Source of the DNA: an uncultured Flavobacteriales bacterium
GTDB lineage: Bacteria > Bacteroidota > Bacteroidia > Flavobacteriales_G > Salibacteraceae
DNA: 39,084 nt
Assembly: GCA_913062955.1 (NCBI GenBank)
Contig: CAJXZP010000038.1
Location: forward strand, 1 to 39,084
Reading direction: 5' to 3'
Below the pieces are notes generated by a model. That model had not been told where the DNA came from. It saw only the letters and a list, made by a program, of their open reading frames with translations, and made no database searches. Made by a program: the position numbers and the translations under genes. This document shows, in pieces, positions 8,523 to 16,780 of the stretch; position 1 is the stretch's first letter; every line of letters begins with the position of its first letter.

Positions 8523-9090
8523 AAACGGTTTTAAATACGGTGTTTCCCAATAAGGATGTGCATGGTTTTCATCCCGCTCCTTTTTTGGAAAAGTAGCCTA
8601 CGGCTTACCTTCTTTTATTCTGGCCACTCCCAATAGAATAGTAGCGTTGGTGAAACGGCACAAGGTCTTAACGGAAGGTAAGGGTGGTGTGGTGGTAGGT
8701 AGGGTAGGTGCTTAATCTTGTGGGTTTACCGATGTCCATTTTAATGGGATAAAAAAACATCCCGGAAATTGTACCGTAACTTTGAGCCATTCTCGCACAC
8801 AAAACGAAACGGAAATTATTAGAACTGCCGATATATTAATGGTCGCTTTAGGTAGACCCGAGTTTATAATCGGTGATAGGGTTAAAGATGGAGTAACTGT
8901 AATTGGCAAGGGTATTCCCCGGGTGGCAGATGAAATCAAAAAATCTGGTTTTAGATTACTTGGTGATGTTCATGTTGAATTCGTATCCGCTAGATCTGAA
9001 TTCATTACTCCTGTACCTATAGGAGTAGGATCAATGATTATTGCTTCAGTCATGCGAAGTGCTTTGAAATCAAGTAAATTGAATGCATAA
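8523..9090 (+). pseudogene. folD: Decayed partial duplicate of folD
   Basis: From 8523 to about 9090 the DNA aligns in the same orientation with folD 6386-6945, roughly 80-85% identical by eye. The first 316 bases of folD are absent. The first half has indels (for example an extra GGTGCTT-like stretch near 8705) and in-frame stops (TAA near 8714; TAA in GGGATAAAA near 8750). The second half (8782-9090) is still open for 102 codons, but the C-terminal signature reads PVPIGVGSMIIASVM instead of [15 protein letters not shown], and DVGITR has become GKGIPR. It cannot encode a working FolD. It is a clear recent-to-intermediate gene duplication relic, ending at its own terminator. Confidence 0.93.
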
Positions 9091-9110
9091 TTATCGAATA
9101 TCAAATAAAT

Positions 9111-9145
9111 AAAAAAGGCTCAGATTTGCACCTGAGCCTTTTTTT
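9111..9145. terminator. Bidirectional intrinsic terminator
   Basis: AAAAAAGGCTCAG pairs with CTGAGCCTTTTTT around an 8-base loop, with T-runs on both strands. It separates the folD relic from the minus-strand secreted protein gene ending at 9213. A second weaker inverted repeat, ATAAAGGAG/CTCCTTTAT (9164-9197), lies between. Confidence 0.85.
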
Positions 9146-9212
9146 ATGCCTATTTCTAGACGTATAAAGGAGACCTTAAAAAAACAGCCTCCTTTATGAT
9201 GGGGATACTTAT

Positions 9213-11966
9213 TTACTTTTTAATAAAGGGTTTTACAAATTCATTCGTATCATTTATTGCTTTCAGGAAATAGACTCCTTTTGGTAATACGGTAATATCG
9301 ATTATGGTGTTACCAATAATTGAACCAGTTTGATATATTTTACCATCTACACCCACAATGGTGAAATTAAACGCTTGGGTAATTCCTTGAATCTCAATTT
9401 GATTTACCGCTGGGTTAGGATACAATACCAATTGTTCTAGGTTTAATTCGTTAACCGAAGTAATCGAAGTTTGGGTAAGAACACCATTTTTAAGTTCAAA
9501 ATTGAAGACATAAAACTCGGTGTATTCATCTACTAAAATAGAAGGTGCTAATTGGTTTTGTGCATCTAACTCATCCATAAATAGTTGATACGCTCCCAAA
9601 TTCAAATCAGAAAAGAAAAACTGCCCCGCTAGATTGGTTTCCGAATAGGCAATTTCTTCACCCTGATCGTTTACTAAAATGACCTTAACCCCAACTGCAG
9701 GGTCTCCTGCAGCATCCATTTTACCTGCTCCTTGGAATATATTTCCAGAAATAAAACCACTTCCACCTGGGTTGGGGTTCGAAATCGTTTGGATTAGGAT
9801 ATCTGAAGTATCACAAGCTGCTGTGTAAATAGCAGAAGAATTTAAAAACAAAGCTTCATCCCCATAATAGGTAGGGATCTCGTTTGGATAATATGTAGAA
9901 TCTGGAAGAACCTTTACATAGAATTCATTGTCATAGATCACAAAATTAAAGTTTCCACTAGCATCGGTTACGGTTGAATCTACTGCAGATACCGTGGTAT
10001 TAATCGCATCATAACTAATTAATAATACTTTAGTCATAGGAAGAGCTGCTCCACTTGATTGGTTAGCTAAACCACTAATATATCTTTCGTAGGTAACATC
10101 AACAAATACGGAATCTTCACTTAAGCACCCGTGATTATCTGCATTTACATAATACATAGTGGCTTGTGTTGGCGAAGCTGTAGGAGATGCACAAGTTGAA
10201 CAACTTAGATGCGTTGTAGGTGTCCACGAAAAGGAAGTACCTGGCGTTGCTGAAATCTGTACGGAATCAGCAAGACAAAGAATAACATCTGGACTAGCCA
10301 CTACAGGTTGTGGAACAGTAATATTAAAGTATACTGAATCTGCACACATATAGTTTACGTTATGAACCAAGTAATAACTTGAAATACTAGGAGAAATCCA
10401 AAGGGTATTATTTGTTGCATTTAAAATAGTGTTGTTTTCTTCCCATACCAAATTGCTGGTTACACCACCAGAAACGGTTATTAATGCCGAATCGCCTGGG
10501 CAAATAGTATCATACATGGGACTATTTAATACGATAGGCTGAATGACTGTTATAGTAATTGTATCGGGCTGTCCGCATGTATTAGGTATACTGTTAGCTA
10601 CATAGGTAGAAGTAACCGTTGGCGTAATTACTGGGTTTGGGCAATTAATACAAGAAAAACTGTAGCCTGGAGAACTAGTATTGGTATCAATGGGTGTTCC
10701 TGAAATGAATGCCCATGAATATTGGGGATTTGGATCTGATGATGAGCTGGACATATGAACGGTATCTCCAAAACAAATGGTCCGGTCTCCAGAAGTTGAA
10801 AATCCGCTTGAATTAATGGTAAATGTATCAAAACTGTGGTTGGTGAAAAATGAACTGTCAGCACTCGATTGCACATAAAATTCTAATTCACTAAAATTCA
10901 TTCCACTTGGGATGCTGATACTCATAGTACTTGTTAAACCTAAAGAAACGGTGTATGAAACTCCAGGGTATTTCCAAGAAATATCTGACCATAGGTTTAC
11001 ATTTCCTTTGGTGGAGGTAAAGCTCAAATCAACGGTATTAGTAGATGAACCACATAAAGAAGCTGTATTTCCAGAAATGGAACCAGATGAATTGTTTGAA
11101 AACCCATTTGAAATGGGGGCCGTGCTAATAAATTTATGACCCATAATGGTGGGTAAAATGGTTATGCCAAAATCACGAATGACTTCACTTTTTAAATTTC
11201 CAGTTACCCGATCATATTCCATCGCTTTTATTGCTAGATAATAGGAACCAGAAACGGCACCTCCAGAATATAGAAGTTCTCCAGTATTTGAAGTTAAGGT
11301 TAGTCCTGTTATTGGATTTGTACCGGAATATCCAGTCACGTATATAGCTGGAGTATTGTTGTTTATCATGATATCAATAAAGGAATATACAATGCTGTCA
11401 TTATCATAATCAATAACGGACATATCCATATTAAACGTGTCCATTTGTGAAATAGCTAATCGGCCCGTAAGTGGAAAGAAGGGAGTTGAATTCGTTGGGT
11501 ATGCAGATTGATGAATGATTGTTTCTACATAAATCCCTAAACTTTGACCATTGCTTACATTGTTTGCCTGATATCGACAGCAAGTGGAATAGGATGCTTT
11601 CCAGTTAGATGAGGTGGGTAATGTTACCGTGTCGGAATAAATAATATAGTTATTCCCAGGTAGATTTCCGCCATTACACGTGGAGGAATTGGACCAACAG
11701 GCACAGGAATAATTCATTCCAATAACAGTAGATGAGTTCGTCTGTGAGAACGTTCTGTTAAAAGAGTTTGACCCATTTTCAAAAGCCAGGTTCATGGTTG
11801 GAGGAGCCGAAATGGCCGCACAATCCGTTAATACCCGAAGCGATACTAAATACTGGTTTCCCGATATATGTTTTGCATTTATTTCGGCCGATTGGATGTG
11901 AGTACTATAGCCATTAAAAGATATAGTTAGCAAGAATATGACCAGAAAGGAAAGTAATTTATTCAT
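9213..11966 (-). CDS. Large secreted modular surface protein with T9SS sorting domain
   Basis: A 917-residue protein with a signal peptide (about residues 1-21). The N-terminal domain (HIQSAEINAKHISGNQYLVSLRV, written here with ...LTDC following) resembles the conserved HIVGGEI...NQYxITLxVYRDC module at the start of many Bacteroidota gliding-motility-associated surface proteins. After it come Cys-rich Ig/PKD-like modules (about 390-620; SWTPTTHLSCSTCASP and GCLSEDSVFVDV are typical). Two carboxypeptidase-regulatory-like folds follow (about 625-720 and 740-820, e.g. AVGVKVILVNDQGEE). The C-terminal type A T9SS domain (about 840-917) runs from LVLYPNPAVNQIEI to GVYFLKAINDTNEFVKPFIKK. It is probably exported through T9SS and anchored on the cell surface; adhesion is inferred. 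Confidence 0.85.
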   Translation of the reverse strand: MNKLLSFLVIFLLTISFNGYSTHIQSAEINAKHISGNQYLVSLRVLTDCAAISAPPTMNLAFENGSNSFNRTFSQTNSSTVIGMNYSCACWSNSSTCNGGNLPGNNYIIYSDTVTLPTSSNWKASYSTCCRYQANNVSNGQSLGIYVETIIHQSAYPTNSTPFFPLTGRLAISQMDTFNMDMSVIDYDNDSIVYSFIDIMINNNTPAIYVTGYSGTNPITGLTLTSNTGELLYSGGAVSGSYYLAIKAMEYDRVTGNLKSEVIRDFGITILPTIMGHKFISTAPISNGFSNNSSGSISGNTASLCGSSTNTVDLSFTSTKGNVNLWSDISWKYPGVSYTVSLGLTSTMSISIPSGMNFSELEFYVQSSADSSFFTNHSFDTFTINSSGFSTSGDRTICFGDTVHMSSSSSDPNPQYSWAFISGTPIDTNTSSPGYSFSCINCPNPVITPTVTSTYVANSIPNTCGQPDTITITVIQPIVLNSPMYDTICPGDSALITVSGGVTSNLVWEENNTILNATNNTLWISPSISSYYLVHNVNYMCADSVYFNITVPQPVVASPDVILCLADSVQISATPGTSFSWTPTTHLSCSTCASPTASPTQATMYYVNADNHGCLSEDSVFVDVTYERYISGLANQSSGAALPMTKVLLISYDAINTTVSAVDSTVTDASGNFNFVIYDNEFYVKVLPDSTYYPNEIPTYYGDEALFLNSSAIYTAACDTSDILIQTISNPNPGGSGFISGNIFQGAGKMDAAGDPAVGVKVILVNDQGEEIAYSETNLAGQFFFSDLNLGAYQLFMDELDAQNQLAPSILVDEYTEFYVFNFELKNGVLTQTSITSVNELNLEQLVLYPNPAVNQIEIQGITQAFNFTIVGVDGKIYQTGSIIGNTIIDITVLPKGVYFLKAINDTNEFVKPFIKK

Positions 11967-12139
11967 TGTTTTAGGTTTTGTTAATTACTAGTTTAGTTTG
12001 AAGTTATTGATCCATTGACGCATATGAATTCCCTAAGGTTGTCTGCTAGGTGTTTTTTTTGGGGATAAAGTGTTTTTAATCAGTATATTTTGGAGTGATT
12101 TTTAGTTGTTAATTTTGTATGAGAAGTGAAAAAAAGTGG

Positions 12140-12147
12140 TACTTTCG
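12140..12147 (+). promoter_or_regulatory. Putative promoter of J-domain/KTSC gene
   Basis: TACTTTCG (one mismatch to TAnnTTTG) is preceded 22 bases upstream by TTTG at 12114-12117, the expected -33 element. Transcription would begin about 45 bases before the ATG at 12197. Confidence 0.4.
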
Positions 12148-12196
12148 CGACCGATTTTTGGACGATGGATTCCAAGTTAAGAATAAGGTTTGAGAT

Positions 12197-12637
12197 ATGA
12201 AACGAATTAATGAATACCGTAAGCTTTTTGGTTCTGAAAAAGAAACAACGCTTAAAGAATTGAAAACGACTTACAGAAATTTGGTGAAAGAATGGCATCC
12301 GGATAAATTTCAGCAAGACGATGAAAAAGCGGCTGAAGCAGAAGTAATGGGAAGAACCATTATTGATGGCTACCATTTTTTAGTAAGTATTTCTCCAGAA
12401 ACGATCACCAAGGGAAAGGAAGATTATGTAACTTCCATAGCATCGGGAGTGGAAGATTTCAAACATAAAAGTATGTTACTTGAGGTGACATTTATGGATG
12501 GGAACACTTTTGAGTATTTTGGGGTAAATAAGAATTTATTTAGTAAATACTTAAATGCTGATAAACCATACCGTTTTGGGAAAAGAAATATTTTCAATTC
12601 CTTTACTTACCGAAAGTCTAAAAAAGGAAGTTTATAA
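12197..12637 (+). CDS. J-domain protein fused to KTSC domain
   Basis: A 146-residue cytoplasmic protein. Residues about 3-65 form a J domain with the invariant HPD tripeptide (EWHPDKF, residues 34-36), the Hsp70/DnaK-stimulating element. Residues about 88-140 (VTFMDGNTFEYFGV ... GKRNIFNSFTYR) match the KTSC domain, named for its occurrence at the C-terminus of some lysyl-tRNA synthetases and thought to bind nucleic acid. There is no G/F region, zinc finger or substrate domain of DnaJ. The gene stands alone between two promoters and is followed by a hairpin (12636-12652) and a strong terminator. An RNA-linked DnaK co-chaperone is a plausible inference. Confidence 0.8.
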   Translation: MKRINEYRKLFGSEKETTLKELKTTYRNLVKEWHPDKFQQDDEKAAEAEVMGRTIIDGYHFLVSISPETITKGKEDYVTSIASGVEDFKHKSMLLEVTFMDGNTFEYFGVNKNLFSKYLNADKPYRFGKRNIFNSFTYRKSKKGSL

Positions 12638-12668
12638 TAGTTTTCAACTATTCTACAAGATATTAAGG

Positions 12669-12700
12669 TGCTGTTATTTTTAAATAACAGCATTTTTTTT
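12669..12700 (+). terminator. Intrinsic terminator after J-domain/KTSC gene
   Basis: TGCTGTTATTT (12669-12679) pairs perfectly with AAATAACAGCA (12682-12692), followed by eight T. A smaller hairpin, AATAGTT-TTC-AACTATT, sits at 12636-12652 directly at the stop codon. Confidence 0.85.
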
Positions 12701-12726
12701 GCCGTAAATTAGTGTTCCTTTGAGCC

Positions 12727-13578
12727 ATGAGAAATTGGATAATTTGGGGGGTGTTTATGGCCATGGCTTATGGAGGGAATGGCCAAACAATTGAGGTGTT
12801 GACGCCCGTTGATTCTTGTATTAACGAAACTTCCGGATTACTATTATTAAACCGAAAACTAATTACTCATAATGATTCTGGCGGAAAACCCGTATTATTT
12901 GAATTCGATACCCTTTCCGGAAAAGTAACTCGAACTGTATATATTAAGGGAGTTATAAACAAAGATTGGGAAGATATTTGTGCCGATGAAGAGCATATTT
13001 TTATTGCCGATATTGGTAATAATAACGGAAAGAGAACGGACCTAACGATCTATAAAATCAAAATTTCAGATTACCTGAAAAAGGATACTGTTTCGGCAGA
13101 AACCATTCATTTTTCTTACGGTGATCAAAAGGAGTTTGGAGCAGGGAGATTTATGACCAACTTTGATGCGGAAACACTAATCTCCATAGGGGATTCTTTA
13201 TTTTTATTTTCTAAGAATTGGGGAAACCATCATACCCGAATGTACGCTATTTCCAAAAAACCAGGAACCTATGATATTTTCCCAAAAGCCGAATTCAAAG
13301 CGAAATGTTTGGTGACCTCTGGGTCTTACAATTCTCAAAACCAAGAAATAGTTTTATGTGGGTATTTGTTGGATAAGCAATTCGTGATGCGTTTAGATAA
13401 TTTTAAAGATAATGAATTAGGAAAGGGAGTATTTGTAAGTCAATCATTCAAAGTCCCAGAAAATTCGAGTAAGCAAATTGAAGGAATTGTTTGGGATCAT
13501 GGCTATACCTATTTCATTACCGCAGAGGCTTATCAAAAAAGAAGTCAGGTCCTGTATAAACTGAATTGGAAACCCTAA
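12727..13578 (+). CDS. Secreted conserved hypothetical protein, beta-propeller-like
   Basis: A 283-residue protein with a signal peptide (about residues 1-20, ending GNGQ|T). The mature sequence has repeated short strand-turn units such as KPVLFEFDTLSGKVTRTV, DWEDICADEEHIFIADIGNNNG and IEGIVWDHGYTYFITAEAY. These are typical of the SdiA-regulated/esterase-like or NHL-type propellers found in Bacteroidota secreted proteins. No catalytic motif stands out. The ATG follows CTTTGAGCC, the same TTTGAGCC-ATG context as ffh, suggesting a short or absent leader. It converges with the TIGR02757 gene, with two bases between the stop codons. The function is unknown. Confidence 0.7.
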   Translation: MRNWIIWGVFMAMAYGGNGQTIEVLTPVDSCINETSGLLLLNRKLITHNDSGGKPVLFEFDTLSGKVTRTVYIKGVINKDWEDICADEEHIFIADIGNNNGKRTDLTIYKIKISDYLKKDTVSAETIHFSYGDQKEFGAGRFMTNFDAETLISIGDSLFLFSKNWGNHHTRMYAISKKPGTYDIFPKAEFKAKCLVTSGSYNSQNQEIVLCGYLLDKQFVMRLDNFKDNELGKGVFVSQSFKVPENSSKQIEGIVWDHGYTYFITAEAYQKRSQVLYKLNWKP

Positions 13579-13580
13579 AT

Positions 13581-14345
13581 TTATTTTCCGAAATCTTCAA
13601 AGACGCCTAGTCCAAATAGGGCAAAGTCATATTTCACGGGGTCATTGGGATCTAGTTTTTTAAGCGTGCTCATTATCTCTTCCAAGGCTTTCCAATCGCT
13701 TTGTTTGCGTTGGAGAATACCCAGTTTTTTAGAAACATTTCCGGTATGAACATCTAAAGGAAGGTATAAATGAGCCGGTTTTATTTTTGTCCAAATACCA
13801 AAATCGACTGCTTTTGAATTTGGACGAACCATCCATCGTAAATACATGTTTAACCGTTTAGCAGCGGATCCCTTTAAGGGATCGGAAATATGTTTTTGGG
13901 TTCTTCGTAAATGTTCAATATCAAAAAAAGTTTGTTTGAATTTGGAGATGTTAATAGCCATGTTTTCTGGATCTTGAGATAAGGCACCCTCTAATCCTTT
14001 ATGATTTTGATACAGGTTCTGTAAGGATAAAAAAAAGTGCTTTAAATCTTCAAAATTAAATGTGCGATGCTTAAAGTTCTCAAAATTGGAAAGATCATCT
14101 TCCTTAAAATGGGTGATGAAATCATGAGGAGCCATGTCCATTTTCTCGATTAAAAAGGTTGCATTTTTGATAATGGTAGGTCGTTGTCCCCATGCAATGG
14201 TGGCGGCCAAAAAACCAGCAATTTCAATATCCTCCTTTTTTGAAAATTGATGCGGGATTTGAATCGGGTCGGATTCAATAAAATCTAAAGTTTCATAATA
14301 TTCTGCTTTCTCATTCAGAAAATCGGCTAATTCAGAAAAATTCAT
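13581..14345 (-). CDS. TIGR02757 family protein
   Basis: A 254-residue soluble protein. I recognise the family by FLAATIAWGQRPTIIKNA (about residues 45-62), FKHRTFN, DPLKGSAAKRLNMYLRWMVR and PLDVHTGNVSKKLGIL. It resembles the HhH-type DNA glycosylase fold in its C-terminal half (LxxHTGNxxxxLG) but no activity has been assigned to the family that I can name. Its ATG follows the lolD stop codon directly (TAA-ATG), so the two are co-transcribed and probably translationally coupled. Conserved single-copy gene in many Bacteroidota. Confidence 0.85.
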   Translation of the reverse strand: MNFSELADFLNEKAEYYETLDFIESDPIQIPHQFSKKEDIEIAGFLAATIAWGQRPTIIKNATFLIEKMDMAPHDFITHFKEDDLSNFENFKHRTFNFEDLKHFFLSLQNLYQNHKGLEGALSQDPENMAINISKFKQTFFDIEHLRRTQKHISDPLKGSAAKRLNMYLRWMVRPNSKAVDFGIWTKIKPAHLYLPLDVHTGNVSKKLGILQRKQSDWKALEEIMSTLKKLDPNDPVKYDFALFGLGVFEDFGK

Positions 14346-15005
14346 TTACGCTATAATTTTGCCATCTTGCATCACCAATTTTCGGTCTGCCATATCGGCC
14401 AATTCCGTGTTATGGGTGACAATGATAAATGTTTGATTAAACTTTTTTCGTAAATCAAAAAATAATTGATGGAGCTCCTTGGCGGATTTAGAATCCAAAT
14501 TTCCGGATGGCTCATCTGCAAATACAATGGCTGGTTTGTTCACCAATGATCTGGCTACGGCTACCCGTTGTTGTTCTCCACCCGAAAGTTCGGAAGGTTT
14601 ATGGTCTAACCGATGACTTAATCCCATGAATTCTAAATATTCTGTGGCAATGACAGCTGCTTCAGACTTCGAGTATCCGGCTATGAATAAGGGTAAGGAT
14701 GCATTCTCAAGTGCTGTAAATTCAGGTAACAAATGATGAAATTGAAATACAAAGCCAATATTTTTATTTCGGAAAAGAGCGAGTTGGTCGTTTTTCAATG
14801 TCCGCACTTCTTTGTTCATGATTTTAAGCGATCCTTCATCGGCAGAATCTAAGGTACCTAAAATTTGGAGTAAAGTGGTTTTCCCCGCTCCGGAAGCACC
14901 CACTATAGATACTATCTCCCCTTGTTCAATGGTTAAATCAACTCCTTTTAGAATTTTTAAATCATCGTAGTTTTTATGAATATTGGTAGCTTCTATTACT
15001 GTCAT
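14346..15005 (-). CDS. lolD: LolD-like ABC transporter ATP-binding protein
   Basis: A 219-residue ATPase. Walker A is GASGAGKTT, the Q-loop region is [17 protein letters not shown], the signature is [15 protein letters not shown], Walker B is [12 protein letters not shown], and the H-loop is IVTHN. The [15 protein letters not shown] stretch is characteristic of LolD, which powers LolCE to extract lipoproteins from the inner membrane; the MacB ATPase subfamily is close. No permease gene is adjacent in the window. I chose ATG at 15005 (MTVIEATNI); a GTG seven codons further upstream (15026) is possible. It abuts the TIGR02757 gene. Confidence 0.88.
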   Translation of the reverse strand: MTVIEATNIHKNYDDLKILKGVDLTIEQGEIVSIVGASGAGKTTLLQILGTLDSADEGSLKIMNKEVRTLKNDQLALFRNKNIGFVFQFHHLLPEFTALENASLPLFIAGYSKSEAAVIATEYLEFMGLSHRLDHKPSELSGGEQQRVAVARSLVNKPAIVFADEPSGNLDSKSAKELHQLFFDLRKKFNQTFIIVTHNTELADMADRKLVMQDGKIIA

Positions 15006-15140
15006 CAACTCTTTTTTAGCAATCACGAAAATAGCTGAAACCGTGGCTTAATCCATTATTTTAATGTACAGGAATTTAATTTTGATTGACCTAATGGAAG
15101 TAAGAAGCTATAGTTTTATACATAAGGTTCATAAATTGTA

Positions 15141-15160
15141 ACAAATACCTTGTTATTTGT
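15141..15160. promoter_or_regulatory. Inverted repeat upstream of sucC
   Basis: ACAAATA (15141-15147) and TATTTGT (15154-15160) are perfect inverted copies with a 6-base spacer, 34 bases before the sucC -7 box. The position suits a regulator binding site in the lolD-sucC divergent region. The arms are short and AT-rich, so chance is not excluded. Confidence 0.3.
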
Positions 15161-15193
15161 AATCCATCAGGGTAGGAATATCCAATTATATGT

Positions 15194-15201
15194 TACTTTT
15201 G
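15194..15201 (+). promoter_or_regulatory. Putative -7 promoter box of sucC
   Basis: TACTTTTG matches TAnnTTTG, giving an expected leader of about 35-40 bases before the ATG at 15242. A convincing -33 TTTG is not seen. Confidence 0.45.
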
Positions 15202-15241
15202 AGGCTTCAAAATTTGAACTAATTTTTATAAAGATATATCA

Positions 15242-16429
15242 ATGAATCTGCATGAATATCAGGGTAAAGCCCTTTTAAAAAGTTTCGGAGTTGCCATTCA
15301 AGAAGGAATTGTAGCAAATACTCCTGAAGAGGCTGTTGAAGCGGCAAAAGAGTTGAACAGAATGACCGGGACTGACTGGTTTGTTATTAAAGCACAAATT
15401 CACGCAGGTGGTCGTGGTAAAGGTGGCGGTGTAAAAATTGCTAAATCTTTTGACGAAGTAAGATCAATTTCTGACCAAATTATTGGAATGACTTTGGTGA
15501 CACCTCAAACTTCTGCTGAGGGTAAATTAGTAAGCAAAGTATTAGTAGGTCAAGATGTATATTATCCTGGAGCTTCGGAACCAGAAGAATATTACATGTC
15601 CGTAATGATGGATCGCCAAGCGGGTAGAAATATTATTATGTATTCTCCAGATGGAGGTATGGATATTGAAGCTGTTGCCGAGAAAACTCCGGAGCGTATT
15701 TTTAAAGAAGAAATCGATCCTAAAGTGGGAGTTACTGGATTTCAAGCTAGAAAAATTGCGTTTAACTTAGGGTTATCTGGAAAGTCTTTAAAAGAAATGA
15801 CAAAATTCGTTGTAGCACTATACAAAGCTTACGAAGGAATTGATGCTTCTTTATTCGAAATTAATCCAGTATTAAAAACGAGTGATGACTCCATTCTTGC
15901 AGTTGATGCTAAAGTAACGGTAGATGATTCTGCATTATACCGTCATAAAGATATCGCTGAAATGCGTGATATTACGGAGGAAGATCCTTTTGAATACGAA
16001 GCGAGTACGGTTGGATTGAACTTTGTGAAGTTGGATGGTAACGTAGGTTGTATGGTAAACGGAGCTGGTTTAGCTATGGCCACTATGGACATTATTAAAA
16101 TGTCGGGTGGTTCTCCAGCTAACTTCTTGGATGTAGGTGGAACGGCAGATGCAAAACGTGTAGAGCAAGCTTTCCGCTTGATCTTAAAGGATCCAAAAAT
16201 TAAAGCCATTTTGGTGAACATCTTTGGAGGTATTGTACGTTGCGATAGAGTAGCACAAGGAGTCATTGATGCGTACCAATCAATTGGTGATATCAATGTT
16301 CCCGTTATTGTTCGTTTACAAGGGACCAACGCAGTAGAAGCAAAGGCATTAATTGATAACTCTGGTCTTAAAGTAACTTCTGCAATCACCCTATTGGATG
16401 CTGCCAATAGAGTAAAAGAAGCGGTTTAG
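15242..16429 (+). CDS. sucC: Succinate-CoA ligase (ADP-forming) beta subunit
   Basis: TCA-cycle enzyme subunit that binds nucleotide (ATP-grasp) and couples succinyl-CoA cleavage to ATP formation with SucD. The 395 residues begin with the canonical MNLHEYQGKALL. The ATP-grasp part contains KAQIHAGGRGKGGGVK (about residues 44-60), the metal-site region ends in FEINP, and the C-terminal CoA-ligase part contains NIFGGIVRCD and a final DAANRVKEAV. Length is normal. The gene is monocistronic here: sucD is not next to it, as in many Bacteroidota, and a terminator follows at once. Confidence 0.97.
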   Translation: MNLHEYQGKALLKSFGVAIQEGIVANTPEEAVEAAKELNRMTGTDWFVIKAQIHAGGRGKGGGVKIAKSFDEVRSISDQIIGMTLVTPQTSAEGKLVSKVLVGQDVYYPGASEPEEYYMSVMMDRQAGRNIIMYSPDGGMDIEAVAEKTPERIFKEEIDPKVGVTGFQARKIAFNLGLSGKSLKEMTKFVVALYKAYEGIDASLFEINPVLKTSDDSILAVDAKVTVDDSALYRHKDIAEMRDITEEDPFEYEASTVGLNFVKLDGNVGCMVNGAGLAMATMDIIKMSGGSPANFLDVGGTADAKRVEQAFRLILKDPKIKAILVNIFGGIVRCDRVAQGVIDAYQSIGDINVPVIVRLQGTNAVEAKALIDNSGLKVTSAITLLDAANRVKEAV

Positions 16430-16452
16430 TTTCTGTAGATTATTATAAAATT

Positions 16453-16481
16453 AAACCTCGGCCTTTGGTCGGGGTTTTTTT
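16453..16481 (+). terminator. Intrinsic terminator after sucC
   Basis: AACCTCGGCC pairs with GGTCGGGGTT (two G-T pairs) around a TTT loop and is followed by a T-run, 24 bases after the stop codon. The next 300 bases up to the kinase gene hold no ORF I can support; they contain only AT-rich sequence with a possible -7-like TAATTTTG near 16570. Confidence 0.8.
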
Positions 16482-16780
16482 ATGTTCTGTACTATTTATG
16501 AAATGGGTTAATTTCGTTCAACAAAAAGAAGAAAGAAGGGAGTAGAACGGCTATGTTTTCATATTCATAATTTTGTGGTCGAAAAATTCCGCCCACGATT
16601 AATTCGTTGATCAGAAGTTAATTTTCACATCATATTTCCCCTATTTCACCACATATCAATTAATTTTTAGTACTTAATTACGCAATATTCCTACTTTTAT
16701 TTTCAAACCATTTTAAGGATGGGGGATAAGACCTTTTTTCGAAACAAGGAATAAAAAAGTGTATCCTATTATAAGTTTAT

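Noticed and set aside
8782-9090. 102-codon ORF as a functional short FolD-like protein
   Set aside because: It is the 3' part of a copy with stops and indels upstream and altered catalytic-domain residues; treated as pseudogene.
9164-9197. Inverted repeat ATAAAGGAG/CTCCTTTAT as a terminator
   Set aside because: The T-run lies in the loop and not after the stem; the neighbouring hairpin at 9111-9145 is the better terminator.
12080-12376. 98-codon minus-strand ORF
   Set aside because: Antisense to the J-domain part of the KTSC gene, with low-complexity Phe/Lys-rich translation.
15943-16407. 154-codon minus-strand ORF
   Set aside because: Lies wholly inside sucC, antisense; sucC is certain and the antisense translation resembles no protein.
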